From: Agromyces sp. H17E-10
GTDB lineage: Bacteria > Actinomycetota > Actinomycetes > Actinomycetales > Microbacteriaceae
Assembly (NCBI RefSeq): GCF_022919715.1
Contig: NZ_CP095042.1
Span: 2,976,001 to 3,040,000 of the forward strand
Length of the DNA stretch: 64,000 nucleotides
Reading direction: 5' to 3'
In this document: piece by piece, positions 18,971 to 27,660 of the stretch
How positions within the stretch are numbered: the stretch's first letter is position 1
Layout of the letters: each line of letters opens with the position of its first letter
The notes under the pieces: generated by a model
The model's input: only the letters and a program-made list of their open reading frames with translations
What the model was told of the DNA's origin: nothing
The model's database searches: none
Translations under genes and position numbers: made by a program

Positions 18971-19795
18971 TCACCACTCGGCGACGAGCTCGAACCCCTC
19001 GGCCTCGAGTGCCCCGCGGAACGCCTCGTCGCGCAGCAGTCGGAGCTCCCACGCCCGGATGATGCCGTCCGGTCCGGCGACCGCGTGCTCGGGCGCCGGG
19101 TGCAGGAACAGCTCGCTCGTGCCCGCGGGGAGCGCGCCGAGGATGCGCCGGTACTGTTCGCGCAGTGCGTCGTAGCCGCCGAGGTCGTCGGCGGTGCGGC
19201 GGTTCGTCGCGATCGACGCGGGCAGCGCGACACCCGCGGCATCGGCCGCCGCGACCGCCTGCGCGTGCAGCTCGCGGAGCTCGGGCACCAGCGCGCCGCC
19301 GAGGTAGAGCTCCGGGTCGCGCGGCAGCCGGAACCCCATGCCGTGACGGGCGGCGAGCGCGAGCGCCTCGCCGAGGAAGGAGCGGCCGGTCAGGCCGTAG
19401 AGCGTGCCCGAGTGCGAGTCGAGGGCGGCGGGGCGGATGCCGCGGGCATGCAGCCACGCGAGTTGCGCGGCGAGCTCCGCCGCGACGTCGGCGGGCTGCG
19501 CGCGCTGGCCGACCGCGACGGGATCGTCGGGCAGGGTGCCGTCCGCCGTCACGAGCGATCGACCGGTCGTGAGGGGCCGCCACGGCGTCATGCCGCCCTC
19601 GCTCGAGAGCGTCGCGTGCAGGTGCGGGACGAGGCCGGACGCCGTCACCGCGGCGACGCCCTCCTCGACGGCCGGGCCGACGACGATCGCCGTGGTCGCC
19701 GTGATCGCGCCGTCGGCGGCGAGTTCGGCGATCGCCAGTGCGCTCCCGGCCTCGCGGCCGAGGTCGTCGGCGGTGATGACGAGACGCCTGGTCAT
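18971..19795 (-). CDS. ChbG/YdjC-family carbohydrate deacetylase
   Basis: 274 residues beginning MTRRLVITADDLG, the family's metal-binding Asp-Asp motif. The later His ligands are in LVPHLHATLSS and LDSHSGTLYG, and LFLHPAPE is near the C-terminus. These enzymes remove acetyl groups from N-acetylated oligosaccharides such as chitobiose. Its ATG overlaps the stop codon of the GPH symporter (ATGA), so the two form a tight operon, which suggests that the symporter imports the deacetylase substrate or a related sugar. It is convergent with the glycerophosphodiesterase, 3 nt apart. Confidence 0.88.
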   Translation of the reverse strand: MTRRLVITADDLGREAGSALAIAELAADGAITATTAIVVGPAVEEGVAAVTASGLVPHLHATLSSEGGMTPWRPLTTGRSLVTADGTLPDDPVAVGQRAQPADVAAELAAQLAWLHARGIRPAALDSHSGTLYGLTGRSFLGEALALAARHGMGFRLPRDPELYLGGALVPELRELHAQAVAAADAAGVALPASIATNRRTADDLGGYDALREQYRRILGALPAGTSELFLHPAPEHAVAGPDGIIRAWELRLLRDEAFRGALEAEGFELVAEW

Positions 19796-21195
19796 CGCAC
19801 GGTGTCGTCGTCGGCCGCGCGGGCCGCGGCCTGGGCGACGGTGGCCGTCGCGTCGACCTCCGATTCGGAGAGGCCCTCGGGCACCCGGATGAACCGCGCG
19901 AGCACGGCGCCGATCGAGCAGAGCACGAACGGGTAGACGCAGAGGTAGACGCGGTAGGCGACATCGGCCTGCGTGCCCGGATCGTCGCCCGAGTAGTAGC
20001 CGAAGAACACGCCGAGCGAGGCGAGGGCGAGGCCCGTGATGATGCCGTTGAGCCGACCGAAGAAGCCGAAGGCGGAGAGGAACAGGCCCTCGCGGTGCTG
20101 GCCGTGCCGGCGGGCGTCGTCGTCGAGCACCCGGGCGACGATGAGGTCGTTCGTGGCGAGCATGCCCGAGTAGCCGATGCCCACGAGGACGCCGGCGAGG
20201 AGCGCGGTGACGAGATCGTTCGCGAAGAAGAGCGGCACGAAGCTCACGGCCAGCACGACGAAGGCGAGCCGCCACGTGAACGCCGCGCCCTTGCGCCGCA
20301 CGACCCGCGTCCAGACGGCGAGGCCGCCGACCGAGCACAGGATGACGGCGCCCTGCAGGTAGAGCGCGTTCGCGACCGGAAGGCCGAGCGAGTAGCGCAC
20401 GTAGAGCTGGAGCCCGGCGAGCACGAGGGCCATCGCGCTCGCGTAGCAGGCACCCGCGACCCCGATCGACCAGAAGCGCGGATTGCGGACGATGGTGAGC
20501 AGGGTGGCGAAGAACCGCGGCCGCTCGTGAGTCGCGTAGCGGGGGTTCTCCTTCGCGCTGAACGCCATGAAGAGGATGACGGCGACGGCGATGACGCCGT
20601 AGATGATCGCCGTGGTGGTGAAGCCCGTGGTCGTGTCCTCGGTGCCGAAGACCGACGTCGTGAGCAGTGGCGTGACCGCGAGCGAGAGCACGAGCGCGAC
20701 GAGCTGGAACGCCTGCCGGAGCGAGTTCGCGACGGCGCGGTTGCGCTCGCGCGGGAAGAGCTCGGGCAGGAGCGCGCCGTAGTTGGCGTTCAGCATCGAG
20801 TCGAACGCCTCGCAGAGGATCGCGAACACCGCGAACCAGGCGACGAGCGCCAGGCCGTCGAGCGAGGTCGGCGCCGAGAAGAATCCGATCATGCTCGCCG
20901 CGAGGAGCGGCGCGCCGACGACGAGCCACGGGCGGCGCCGGCCCCAGCGGGTGCGGGTGCGGTCCGACAGGAAGCCGAGCACGGGATTGTCGATCGCGTC
21001 GATGACCGCGTACACGATCATGACCGCGCCGTAGACGCGCACGTCGAGGCCGAGGATGTCGACGTAGTAGAGGATCATCGACCCCTTGATCATGTTGATC
21101 GGGATCGAGGTGCCGAACATGCCGACGGCGTAGCGCCACGGCGGGGTGCCAGGGGTGGTGTCGGGGGCAGGGGTCGTCGCTGCGCGATCGGTCAT
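19792..21195 (-). CDS. GPH/MelB-family sugar-cation symporter
   Basis: 467 residues with about twelve hydrophobic segments. The GPH signature is present: the first-helix lead WRYAVGMFGTSIPINMI, then IDAIDNPVLGFLSDRTRTRWGRRRPWLV, which contains the cation-binding Asp pattern and the basic loop. These carriers take up glycosides with Na+ or H+. An AAGGA ribosome site lies 6 nt before ATG 21195. A degenerate dispersed repeat lies just upstream, between it and the divergent pcrA. The substrate is probably an acetylated glycoside, judged only from the coupled deacetylase. Confidence 0.88.
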   Translation of the reverse strand: MTDRAATTPAPDTTPGTPPWRYAVGMFGTSIPINMIKGSMILYYVDILGLDVRVYGAVMIVYAVIDAIDNPVLGFLSDRTRTRWGRRRPWLVVGAPLLAASMIGFFSAPTSLDGLALVAWFAVFAILCEAFDSMLNANYGALLPELFPRERNRAVANSLRQAFQLVALVLSLAVTPLLTTSVFGTEDTTTGFTTTAIIYGVIAVAVILFMAFSAKENPRYATHERPRFFATLLTIVRNPRFWSIGVAGACYASAMALVLAGLQLYVRYSLGLPVANALYLQGAVILCSVGGLAVWTRVVRRKGAAFTWRLAFVVLAVSFVPLFFANDLVTALLAGVLVGIGYSGMLATNDLIVARVLDDDARRHGQHREGLFLSAFGFFGRLNGIITGLALASLGVFFGYYSGDDPGTQADVAYRVYLCVYPFVLCSIGAVLARFIRVPEGLSESEVDATATVAQAAARAADDDTVR

Positions 21196-21246
21196 CGTCG
21201 TCCTTCGCTGGGGGTGCGCAAATGTTACGACATTCTGACGCCGGCT

Positions 21247-21322
21247 GGTTGAGGAGGGAGTGCAGCGACCGTCTCGAAACCGGGCGACGGGTCTCGATAC
21301 GCTGCGCTACTCGACCACCGGG
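21247..21322. repeat. Dispersed intergenic repeat (REP-like), two inverted arms
   Basis: Arm 1 (21247-21281) runs from GGTTGAGGAGGGAG to CGTCTCGAAACC; arm 2 (21289-21322) runs from GGGTCTCGATACGCTG to CTCGACCACCGGG. Reversed, arm 2 resembles arm 1, so the pair is an imperfect palindrome. Half copies occur at 9859 and 11736. No transposase or open frame is associated with it. Confidence 0.65.
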
Positions 21323-21343
21323 AGGAGTGTCGGGGGCCGCGCC

Positions 21344-21349
21344 TAGACT
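21344..21349 (+). promoter_or_regulatory. -10 element TAGACT of pcrA
   Basis: TAGACT lies 10 nt before ATG 21360, giving a predicted leader of about 4 nt. GAAGG 4-5 nt before the ATG could still act as a weak ribosome site if transcription starts slightly earlier. Confidence 0.45.
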
Positions 21350-21359
21350 TGAAGGCGAC

Positions 21360-23875
21360 ATGACGCTGATCCTCGACCCCGACGACCCGGCCGGCTGGCG
21401 CGAGGCGCCGCCCGCACATTCCACCGACGCATCGGCCGCGGCATCCGGCCCCGGTTCGCGCCTGACCGACGGCCTCAACCCGCAGCAGAAGGAGGCGGTG
21501 GAGTACCGCGGCCCGGCGCTCCTCATCGTCGCCGGGGCGGGCTCGGGCAAGACCCGAGTGCTCACGCACCGCATCGCGCACCTCATCGAGACGCGTGAGG
21601 CCTGGCCGAGCCAGATCCTCGCGATCACGTTCACGAACAAGGCCGCCGCCGAGATGCGCGAGCGCGTGCAGGCGTTGCTCGGCGACAGCGCGTCGGGCAT
21701 GTGGATCTCGACGTTCCACTCGGCGTGCGTGCGCATCCTGCGCCGCGAGGCCGAGTCGCTCGGGCTGAGCTCGACCTTCACGATCTACGACTCCGCCGAC
21801 CAGCGCACGATCCTGAAGCGCATCATCAAAGAGCTCGACGCCGACACGATGGGCTTCACGCCCGCGAGCGCCCAGGCGAAGATCTCGAAGCTCAAGAACG
21901 AGCTCGCCGACGTCGAGACGTACGCGCGCAACGCGAACACCAACGACCCGCAAGAGGTCATGTTCCTCGAGATCTTCCGGCAGTACACGCGGCGCCTGCG
22001 CGAGGCGTCCGCGCTCGACTTCGACGACCTGATCGCCGAGACCGTGTACCTGTTCCGTGCGTTCCCGAAGGTCGCGGCGCTCTACCAGCGCCGGTTCCGG
22101 CACCTGCTCGTCGACGAGTACCAGGACACGAACCACGCGCAGTACGCGCTCATCCGCGAGCTCACCCGGCCCATCGAGCCGGCCGTCGTGCGCGACCTCG
22201 ACGAGCACGGCATCCTCGTGCGGGGCCTCACCGACGCGACGGGTGCGATCCCGGGCGCCTCGCTCACGGTCGTCGGTGACTCCGACCAGTCGATCTACGC
22301 GTTCCGCGGGGCCGACATCCGCAACATCGTCGAGTTCGAGCGCGACTTCCCGGGGGCGCGGGTCGTGCTCCTCGAGCAGAACTACCGGTCGACGCAGAAC
22401 ATCCTGTCGGCGGCGAACGCGGTCATCTCGAACAACTTCGACCGAAAAGACAAGAAGCTCTGGACGGCCGACGGCGACGGCGACCAGATCATCGGCTACA
22501 CGGGCTACACGGCGCACGACGAGGCGCAGTTCGTCGCCGACGAGATCGAGTCGCTGCACCGGGCCGGCGTCGCGTACCGCGACATCGCCGTCTTCTACCG
22601 CACGAACGCGCAGACGCGTGCCCTGGAGGAGATCTTCGTGCGCTCGGCGCTGCCCTATCGCGTCGTCGGCGGTACGAAGTTCTACGAGCGCGCCGAGATC
22701 AAGGACGCGATGGCGTACCTCGTCTCGGTCGCGAATCCGCTCGACGAACTCGCGCTCCGTCGCATCCTCAACACCCCCAAGCGCGGAATCGGCCCCGCGA
22801 CCGAGACCGCGATCGCCCAGTTCGCCGAGCAGAACGAGGTGACGTTCCGCGAGGCGATGCGGGCGGCGGGGGCCTCGGGCTCGGGCCGAAGGTCACGGGG
22901 GCGATCCTCGCGCTCGCCGACGTGCTCGACGAGGCGGCCGCCATGCTGGCTGCGCCCGGCGGTTCGACCGATGCCGACGGCAACCCCACGGCGGGTGCCT
23001 CGGCGGGTGCGGCCACCGGGGTGTCGGGTGCGAAGGTCTCCGACGTGCTCGTGTTCCTGCTCGAGCGGTCGGGGCTCCTCGACGCGCTCCGCAACAGCCG
23101 CGACCCGCAAGACGAGACCCGCGCCGAGAACGTCGAGGAGCTCGTGGCGCAGACCCGCGACTTCGACCGCGAGAACCCGGGCGCGACGCTCGTCGACTTC
23201 CTCACCCAGGTGTCGCTCGTCGCGGCTGCCGACGAGCTCGACGACGCCTCGGGCACGGTCTCGCTCATGACGCTGCACACCGCGAAGGGCCTCGAGTACC
23301 ATGCGGTGTTCCTCACGGGCCTCGAAGAGGGGCTGCTGCCGCACCAGATGTCGGCTTCCGAGCCCGGCGGGCCGGCCGAGGAGCGCCGGCTCTTCTACGT
23401 CGGCATCACACGGGCCCGCAAGCGACTCTTCATCTCGCTCGCGATGAGCCGAGCGCAGTTCGGCGAGGTGGCCGTCGCCATGCCGAGCCGCTACCTGCAG
23501 GAGATCCCCGAGGGCCTCATCGACTGGCGGCAGTCGCCCGGCATGGCGACGAGCCGCGGCGGCACGCAGCCGCGGGCGCTCAACGCCCGCCGCGACGGCG
23601 GTGCCTGGGGCACCCGCGACCGCGACCTCGAGCGGTTCAGCGTCACGAAGAGCGCCCGGCCGAAGGCGGAGTGGGCCAACAAGGTCACCGGCACCGTGCG
23701 CGACAACGGCGACCTGACGCTCGAGGCCGGCGACCGCATCCGGCACACCGACTTCGGCGAGGGCAAGGTCACCCAGGTCACGGGCGAGGGCACGAAGAAG
23801 ATCGCGCACGTGTCGTTCGACCGCGCCGGCCAGAAGAAGCTGCTCATCAAGATCGCACCGATCGAGAAGCTCTGA
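21360..23875 (+). pseudogene. pcrA: ATP-dependent DNA helicase PcrA/UvrD, interrupted by one frameshift
   Basis: Superfamily 1A 3'-5' DNA helicase for repair and replication. The first frame (21360 to about 22874) carries the Q motif LNPQQKEAV, Walker A AGAGSGKT, LLVDEYQDTN (motif II) and VVGDSDQSIYAFRGA (motif III). The second frame (about 22875-23875) carries VSLMTLHTAKGLEY (motif V), FYVGITRARKRLF (motif VI) and the C-terminal Tudor-like GDRIRHTDFGEGKVTQV segment. At 22873-22875 the sequence GGCCTCGGG should read GGCCCTCGGG: one added C restores a continuous 838-residue protein through GALGLGPKVTGAILAL. Both halves keep good codon usage and intact motifs, so this is either a very recent mutation or a sequencing error. 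Confidence 0.9.
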
Positions 23876-23885
23876 GCGCGTCCGC

Positions 23886-24470
23886 ATGACCTGGCCGACC
23901 CGATCTTCGCGCACCGTCTACGAGAACCCGTGGATCCGCGTCGTCGAGGACGAGGTCGTGCGCCCCGACGGCGGCGACGGCATCTACGGCGTCGTCGAGA
24001 TGGCGCATCCGGCCGCGTTCGTCGTCGCGCTCACCGGTGACGACGAGGTACTGCTCGTGACGGTCGACCGGCACACCGTCGGCCCGTCGGTCGAGGTGCC
24101 CGCGGGCGGCACCGACGGCGAAGACCCGCTCGTCGCCGCCCAGCGCGAGCTCGCGGAGGAGACCGGGTACGAGGCATCCGAGTGGCGTGCGATCGGGCGC
24201 ATGACCGCGCTCAACGGCATCGCCCGCGCGGTCGAGCACGTGTTCCTCGCGACGGGCGCGCGCCCGGCCCGCGGTGGCACGGGCGTCGCGGGCGACGCGA
24301 CCGACGGCGCGGACGCCTCGCACGAGAGCCGCCTCGAAGAGGGCATCTCCGCCGTGCGGGCGGTGCCGTGGGCCGAGACGATGCGCATGGTGCGGTCCGG
24401 CGAGATCACCGACGGCGAGACCGTGGCGGCGCTCGCGTACGCCGCGCTCGCACTCGGGCGCCTCGCGTGA
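23886..24470 (+). CDS. NUDIX hydrolase, ADP-ribose pyrophosphatase-like
   Basis: 194 residues. The Nudix box lies at about residues 74-95 (GGTDGEDPLVAAQRELAEET), with the REL and EE metal ligands at 87-92; the first Gly to Glu distance is one residue shorter than the canonical 5. The ENPWIRVVEDEV and EVPAGG context is typical of ADP-sugar diphosphatases. A low-complexity insertion (GTGVAGDATDGADASHESRL) follows the box. It starts 11 nt after pcrA and its stop overlaps the next gene's GTG, so the genes probably form an operon. Confidence 0.87.
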   Translation: MTWPTRSSRTVYENPWIRVVEDEVVRPDGGDGIYGVVEMAHPAAFVVALTGDDEVLLVTVDRHTVGPSVEVPAGGTDGEDPLVAAQRELAEETGYEASEWRAIGRMTALNGIARAVEHVFLATGARPARGGTGVAGDATDGADASHESRLEEGISAVRAVPWAETMRMVRSGEITDGETVAALAYAALALGRLA

Positions 24471-25564
24471 GCGCCGCGCACGCGAGCCTCGACCGCTGGT
24501 GGCGGTCGGTCCGCGCGCTCGACCTCGAGGTCGCGCTCCGGGCGGCGGTGGCCGCGGCGGTGCCGCTCGCGATCCTCGTCGCGGTCGGCCGCGTCGACTG
24601 GGCGTCGTACGCGGCGTTCGGCGGCATGGTCGCCATCTTCGGCCGCAGTGAGCCGTACGGCACCCGGTTGCGCACCGTGACGGCGGCGGCTGCGGCGCAG
24701 CTCGGTGCGACCGGGCTCGGCATCCTGCTGTCGGCCTCCGGCGCCCCGCTCGCCGTGCAGGCCGGAGCGCTCGTGCTCGTCGTGAGCGCGGTGATCGTCG
24801 GCTTCAACCTGCTCGGCGTGACGCCGTCGACGCCGCTCTTCGCGGTGTTCGGCCTGCTCGTGTGCGCGGCGCAGCCCGTCGACGACGGCACGGGCTGGCA
24901 GCGGTGGGGCGTCGCGTGGGCGGCCGCGGCCTTCGCGTGGCTGCTCGCGATGTCGGGGTGGCTGCTCCGGAGGCTCGCGGGCGACCGCGCCGACCGGGCG
25001 TTCAAGCCGCTCCCACGCCGCACGCCCACACGTCGGCGGGGGCACACCGATCCCCGACTCTGGCTCAACGTCGCCCAGAACGTGCTCGCCGCGCTCGCCG
25101 CAGGCGGGGTCGCGCTCGCGCTCGGCCTCGGCCATCCGTACTGGGCGGTGGTCTCGGCGATCGCGGTCATCCCGCCGGCCCGAGCCGCGCACACCGTCTC
25201 GCGGGCGGCGCACCGGGTGCTCGGCACACTCGTCGGCGTCGCGGTGACGGCGCTCGTGCTGTGGCCCGACCCCTCGGTGTGGGTGCTCGTCGGCGTGGTC
25301 GCGGTGTGCCAGTTCGCCGCCGAGGTGCTCGTCACCCGGCACTACGGCGCGGCGCTCGTCTTCGTCACGCCGATGGCGCTCGTCGTCGCCCACCTCGCGT
25401 CGCCCGTGCCGGTCGCCGGGCTCATCGGCGACCGCGTGCTCGAGACCGCGCTCGGTGCAGCGGCCGGCGTCGTCGCAGTGCTCGCGGCCCGTCGATTCGT
25501 GGAGGTCGTGCCGATGCCGCCGCCCACGACCGCGACGCCGAGCGTCGGCCCGCGGCGCCCCTGA
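24467..25564 (+). CDS. FUSC/aromatic acid exporter-like membrane protein
   Basis: 365 residues containing two blocks of hydrophobic segments separated by a basic loop (RRTPTRRRGHTDP), a duplicated arrangement typical of FUSC-superfamily proteins. The motifs VDWASYAAFGGMVAIFGR and LGHPYWAVVSAIAVIPP are the repeated family signature. Such proteins are linked to export of aromatic acids or drugs, but this one lacks the long cytoplasmic domain of YccS/YhcP. GTG 24467 overlaps the NUDIX stop codon. The function is inferred only from the family. Confidence 0.78.
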   Translation: MSAAHASLDRWWRSVRALDLEVALRAAVAAAVPLAILVAVGRVDWASYAAFGGMVAIFGRSEPYGTRLRTVTAAAAAQLGATGLGILLSASGAPLAVQAGALVLVVSAVIVGFNLLGVTPSTPLFAVFGLLVCAAQPVDDGTGWQRWGVAWAAAAFAWLLAMSGWLLRRLAGDRADRAFKPLPRRTPTRRRGHTDPRLWLNVAQNVLAALAAGGVALALGLGHPYWAVVSAIAVIPPARAAHTVSRAAHRVLGTLVGVAVTALVLWPDPSVWVLVGVVAVCQFAAEVLVTRHYGAALVFVTPMALVVAHLASPVPVAGLIGDRVLETALGAAAGVVAVLAARRFVEVVPMPPPTTATPSVGPRRP

Positions 25565-25648
25565 CGAACGGCTGCTGGCGTTCGCATTCCCAGCGCGCGC
25601 ACAGCCTCCTCATCGATCGGCGATAGGCGCGGCGCGCACGATGTGCGC

Positions 25649-27070
25649 ATGGCCTTCCTCGTGCACGACGCCCGACACCTCGAGCGACCCGCTCGTCGAC
25701 TCGGCGACCGTGCGGTGCGCGGCACCAAGCGGCTGTGGCGCGTCGACCTGCTGCAGGCGCTCGCCGTGGCTTCGGTCGCGGTCGCGATCGCCCTGTTCCT
25801 CGCCGACGGCGGAGCATCCCGCTTCGGCGACCCGGGCGCCGCGCTCACGTCGCTCGGCATCATCGCGGGCCTCGCGGCGACCGATCTCGTGCTCGTCATG
25901 CTGGTGCTCGCCGCCCGCGTTCCGTTCATCGAACGCGCAGTCGGCCACGATGCCGCGATGGCGCTGCACGGCCGGCTCGGCAAGCCCGTGCTGTACCTGC
26001 TGATCGCCCACGGTCTGCTGCTCGTCGCGGGTTACACCGTCGCCGACGGGGTCGACGTCGTGAGCGAGGTCGTGTCGATCTGGAACCTGCCCGACCTCCC
26101 GCTCGCGATGCTCGGCTTCACGCTGTTCGTGACGGTCGTGGTCACCTCGCTCGTCGCGGTGCGCCGTCGCCTGCGCTACGAGGTCTGGCAGCTCGTGCAC
26201 CTGCTGTCGTACGCGGCGGTGCTCGCCGCGCTGCCGCACCAGTTCAGCGTCGGCGGGCTCTTCGCCGAGGGCGGCTGGCAGCGCTGGTACTGGCTCGCCC
26301 TCGTGGTCGCGAGCTTCACGGCGATCGCCCTGTACCGGTTCGTCATGCCGATCGTGGTGTCCCTGCGGCACCGGCTCGTCGTCGAGTCGGTCGCTCCGGT
26401 CGGGGGCGGCGTGGCCGGCGACGGCGTGTTCTCGATCACGATGCGCGGTCGGCGACTCGAGACCCTCGCGGCCGCCGGCGGGCAGTTCTTCATCTGGCGG
26501 TTCCTCGCGGCCGGGCAGTGGTGGCAGGCGCACCCGTACTCGCTCTCGGCGGTGCCGCGTGGCGACCGGCTGCGCATCACGGTCCGGGCGCTCGGTGACG
26601 GCTCGGCGTCGCTCGCGGGGGTCGCGCCGGGCACGCGGGTGGCGCTCGAGGGGCCGTACGGCATCTTCAGCGAGGCCGCCCGCACGCGCGACCGCATCAC
26701 GCTCGTCGGCGCTGGCATCGGGGTCACCCCGATCCGGTCGCTGCTCGAGCATGCGACCTTCCGGCCGGGGGAGGCGACGGTCGTCCTCCGCACGACCGGC
26801 GTCGACCAGGGCTGGCTGCTCGACGAGGTCGCGGCGCTCTGCCGGGCGCGCGGCGCGACGCTCCTGACCGTGCCCGGCGCGCGGGGCCGGGGCTGGCTGC
26901 CGGATTCCGCGGAGCGACAGGGCCTCGACCTCGCAGCCCTCGTGCCGGCCGTGCGCGACAGCGACCTCTACGTCTGCGGCCCGCGCGGCTGGGCCGAGCA
27001 CCTCATCGCCGAGGCCCGGGCGGCCGGGCTCTCGCCCGAGCAGATCCATCACGAGAGGTTCGACTGGTGA
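25649..27070 (+). CDS. Ferric-reductase-like flavocytochrome (membrane heme domain plus FAD/NAD(P) domain)
   Basis: 473 residues. The N-terminal half has about six membrane helices of the ferric-reductase type with candidate heme His residues (MALHGRLGKPVLYLLIAHGLLLVAG and VWQLVHLLSYAAVLAALPHQF). The C-terminal half is a ferredoxin-reductase-like module with the FAD motif HPYSLSAVP and the nucleotide motif GAGIGVTPIRSLL, ending in the Cys-Gly motif YVCGPRGW. It moves electrons from cytosolic NAD(P)H across the membrane. ATG 25649 is used; GTG 25643 would add two residues. It heads an operon with a covalent-flavin protein and its flavin transferase, which are the likely electron acceptor and its maturase. 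Confidence 0.88.
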   Translation: MAFLVHDARHLERPARRLGDRAVRGTKRLWRVDLLQALAVASVAVAIALFLADGGASRFGDPGAALTSLGIIAGLAATDLVLVMLVLAARVPFIERAVGHDAAMALHGRLGKPVLYLLIAHGLLLVAGYTVADGVDVVSEVVSIWNLPDLPLAMLGFTLFVTVVVTSLVAVRRRLRYEVWQLVHLLSYAAVLAALPHQFSVGGLFAEGGWQRWYWLALVVASFTAIALYRFVMPIVVSLRHRLVVESVAPVGGGVAGDGVFSITMRGRRLETLAAAGGQFFIWRFLAAGQWWQAHPYSLSAVPRGDRLRITVRALGDGSASLAGVAPGTRVALEGPYGIFSEAARTRDRITLVGAGIGVTPIRSLLEHATFRPGEATVVLRTTGVDQGWLLDEVAALCRARGATLLTVPGARGRGWLPDSAERQGLDLAALVPAVRDSDLYVCGPRGWAEHLIAEARAAGLSPEQIHHERFDW

Positions 27071-27660
27071 GACGACGTGCGATCATCCTGGCCTCGGCGG
27101 CATCGGCCGCCGCGATCCTCGGGGGCTGGCAACTCGGTCAGGCGGCAACCGCGAGCCTGACCGCCACCGGCACGCCCGCCGTCACGAACGCGTCCGCGGG
27201 CACGGGCTCCAGCACCGGCACTGGCGCGGGCACGAGCACCGGCTCGGGCACCGTCGATTTCGACGCCCTGACGCCGAGCGATTCCGGCAGCGGGTCGGGC
27301 TCGTCCGCGGGCTCCACCGGTTCAGGTGACGCCGGCTCCGGCGACTCGGGTTCCGGCGACTCCGCTTCCACAGCCGCCGACGGCACCTACGCGGGTCAGA
27401 CCGTCTCGACCCGCTTCGGCGACGTGCAGGTGCAGGTCACGATCTCGGGCGGCGCGATCGCCGACGTGACCCCGCTGCACCTCACCGACCACGACGGACG
27501 GAGCGTGCAGATCAGCAACCGCGCCGCGCCCGTGCTGCGCTCGGCGGTGCTCCAGGCGCAGACGGCCTCGGTGTCGTTCGTGAGCGGCGCGACCTACACA
27601 AGCGCGGCCTACCTGCAGTCGTTGCAGTCCGCGCTCGACGCGGCGGGCTTCACCGGATGA
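27067..27660 (+). CDS. Secreted FMN-binding domain protein (covalently flavinylated)
   Basis: 197 residues. The N-terminal signal or anchor (about 5-27, IILASAASAAAILGGWQLG) is followed by a Ser/Gly/Thr-rich linker to about residue 105, then an FMN-bind domain (YAGQTVSTRFGDVQVQVTISGG). The domain ends in FVSGATYTS, which matches the SGATxT site where ApbE attaches FMN; Thr178 is the predicted target. It is therefore an extracytoplasmic one-electron carrier that takes electrons from the upstream reductase. The GTG start overlaps the upstream stop (GTGA) and its own stop overlaps the apbE ATG. Confidence 0.9.
   Translation: MRRRAIILASAASAAAILGGWQLGQAATASLTATGTPAVTNASAGTGSSTGTGAGTSTGSGTVDFDALTPSDSGSGSGSSAGSTGSGDAGSGDSGSGDSASTAADGTYAGQTVSTRFGDVQVQVTISGGAIADVTPLHLTDHDGRSVQISNRAAPVLRSAVLQAQTASVSFVSGATYTSAAYLQSLQSALDAAGFTG

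Noticed and set aside
22860..22890. Programmed ribosomal frameshift in pcrA
   Set aside because: No slippery heptamer, no following pseudoknot, and no family precedent; one missing base explains it fully.
25565..25584. Terminator after the FUSC-like gene (CGAACG/CGTTCG)
   Set aside because: Only a 6-bp stem with an 8-nt loop; too weak to call.
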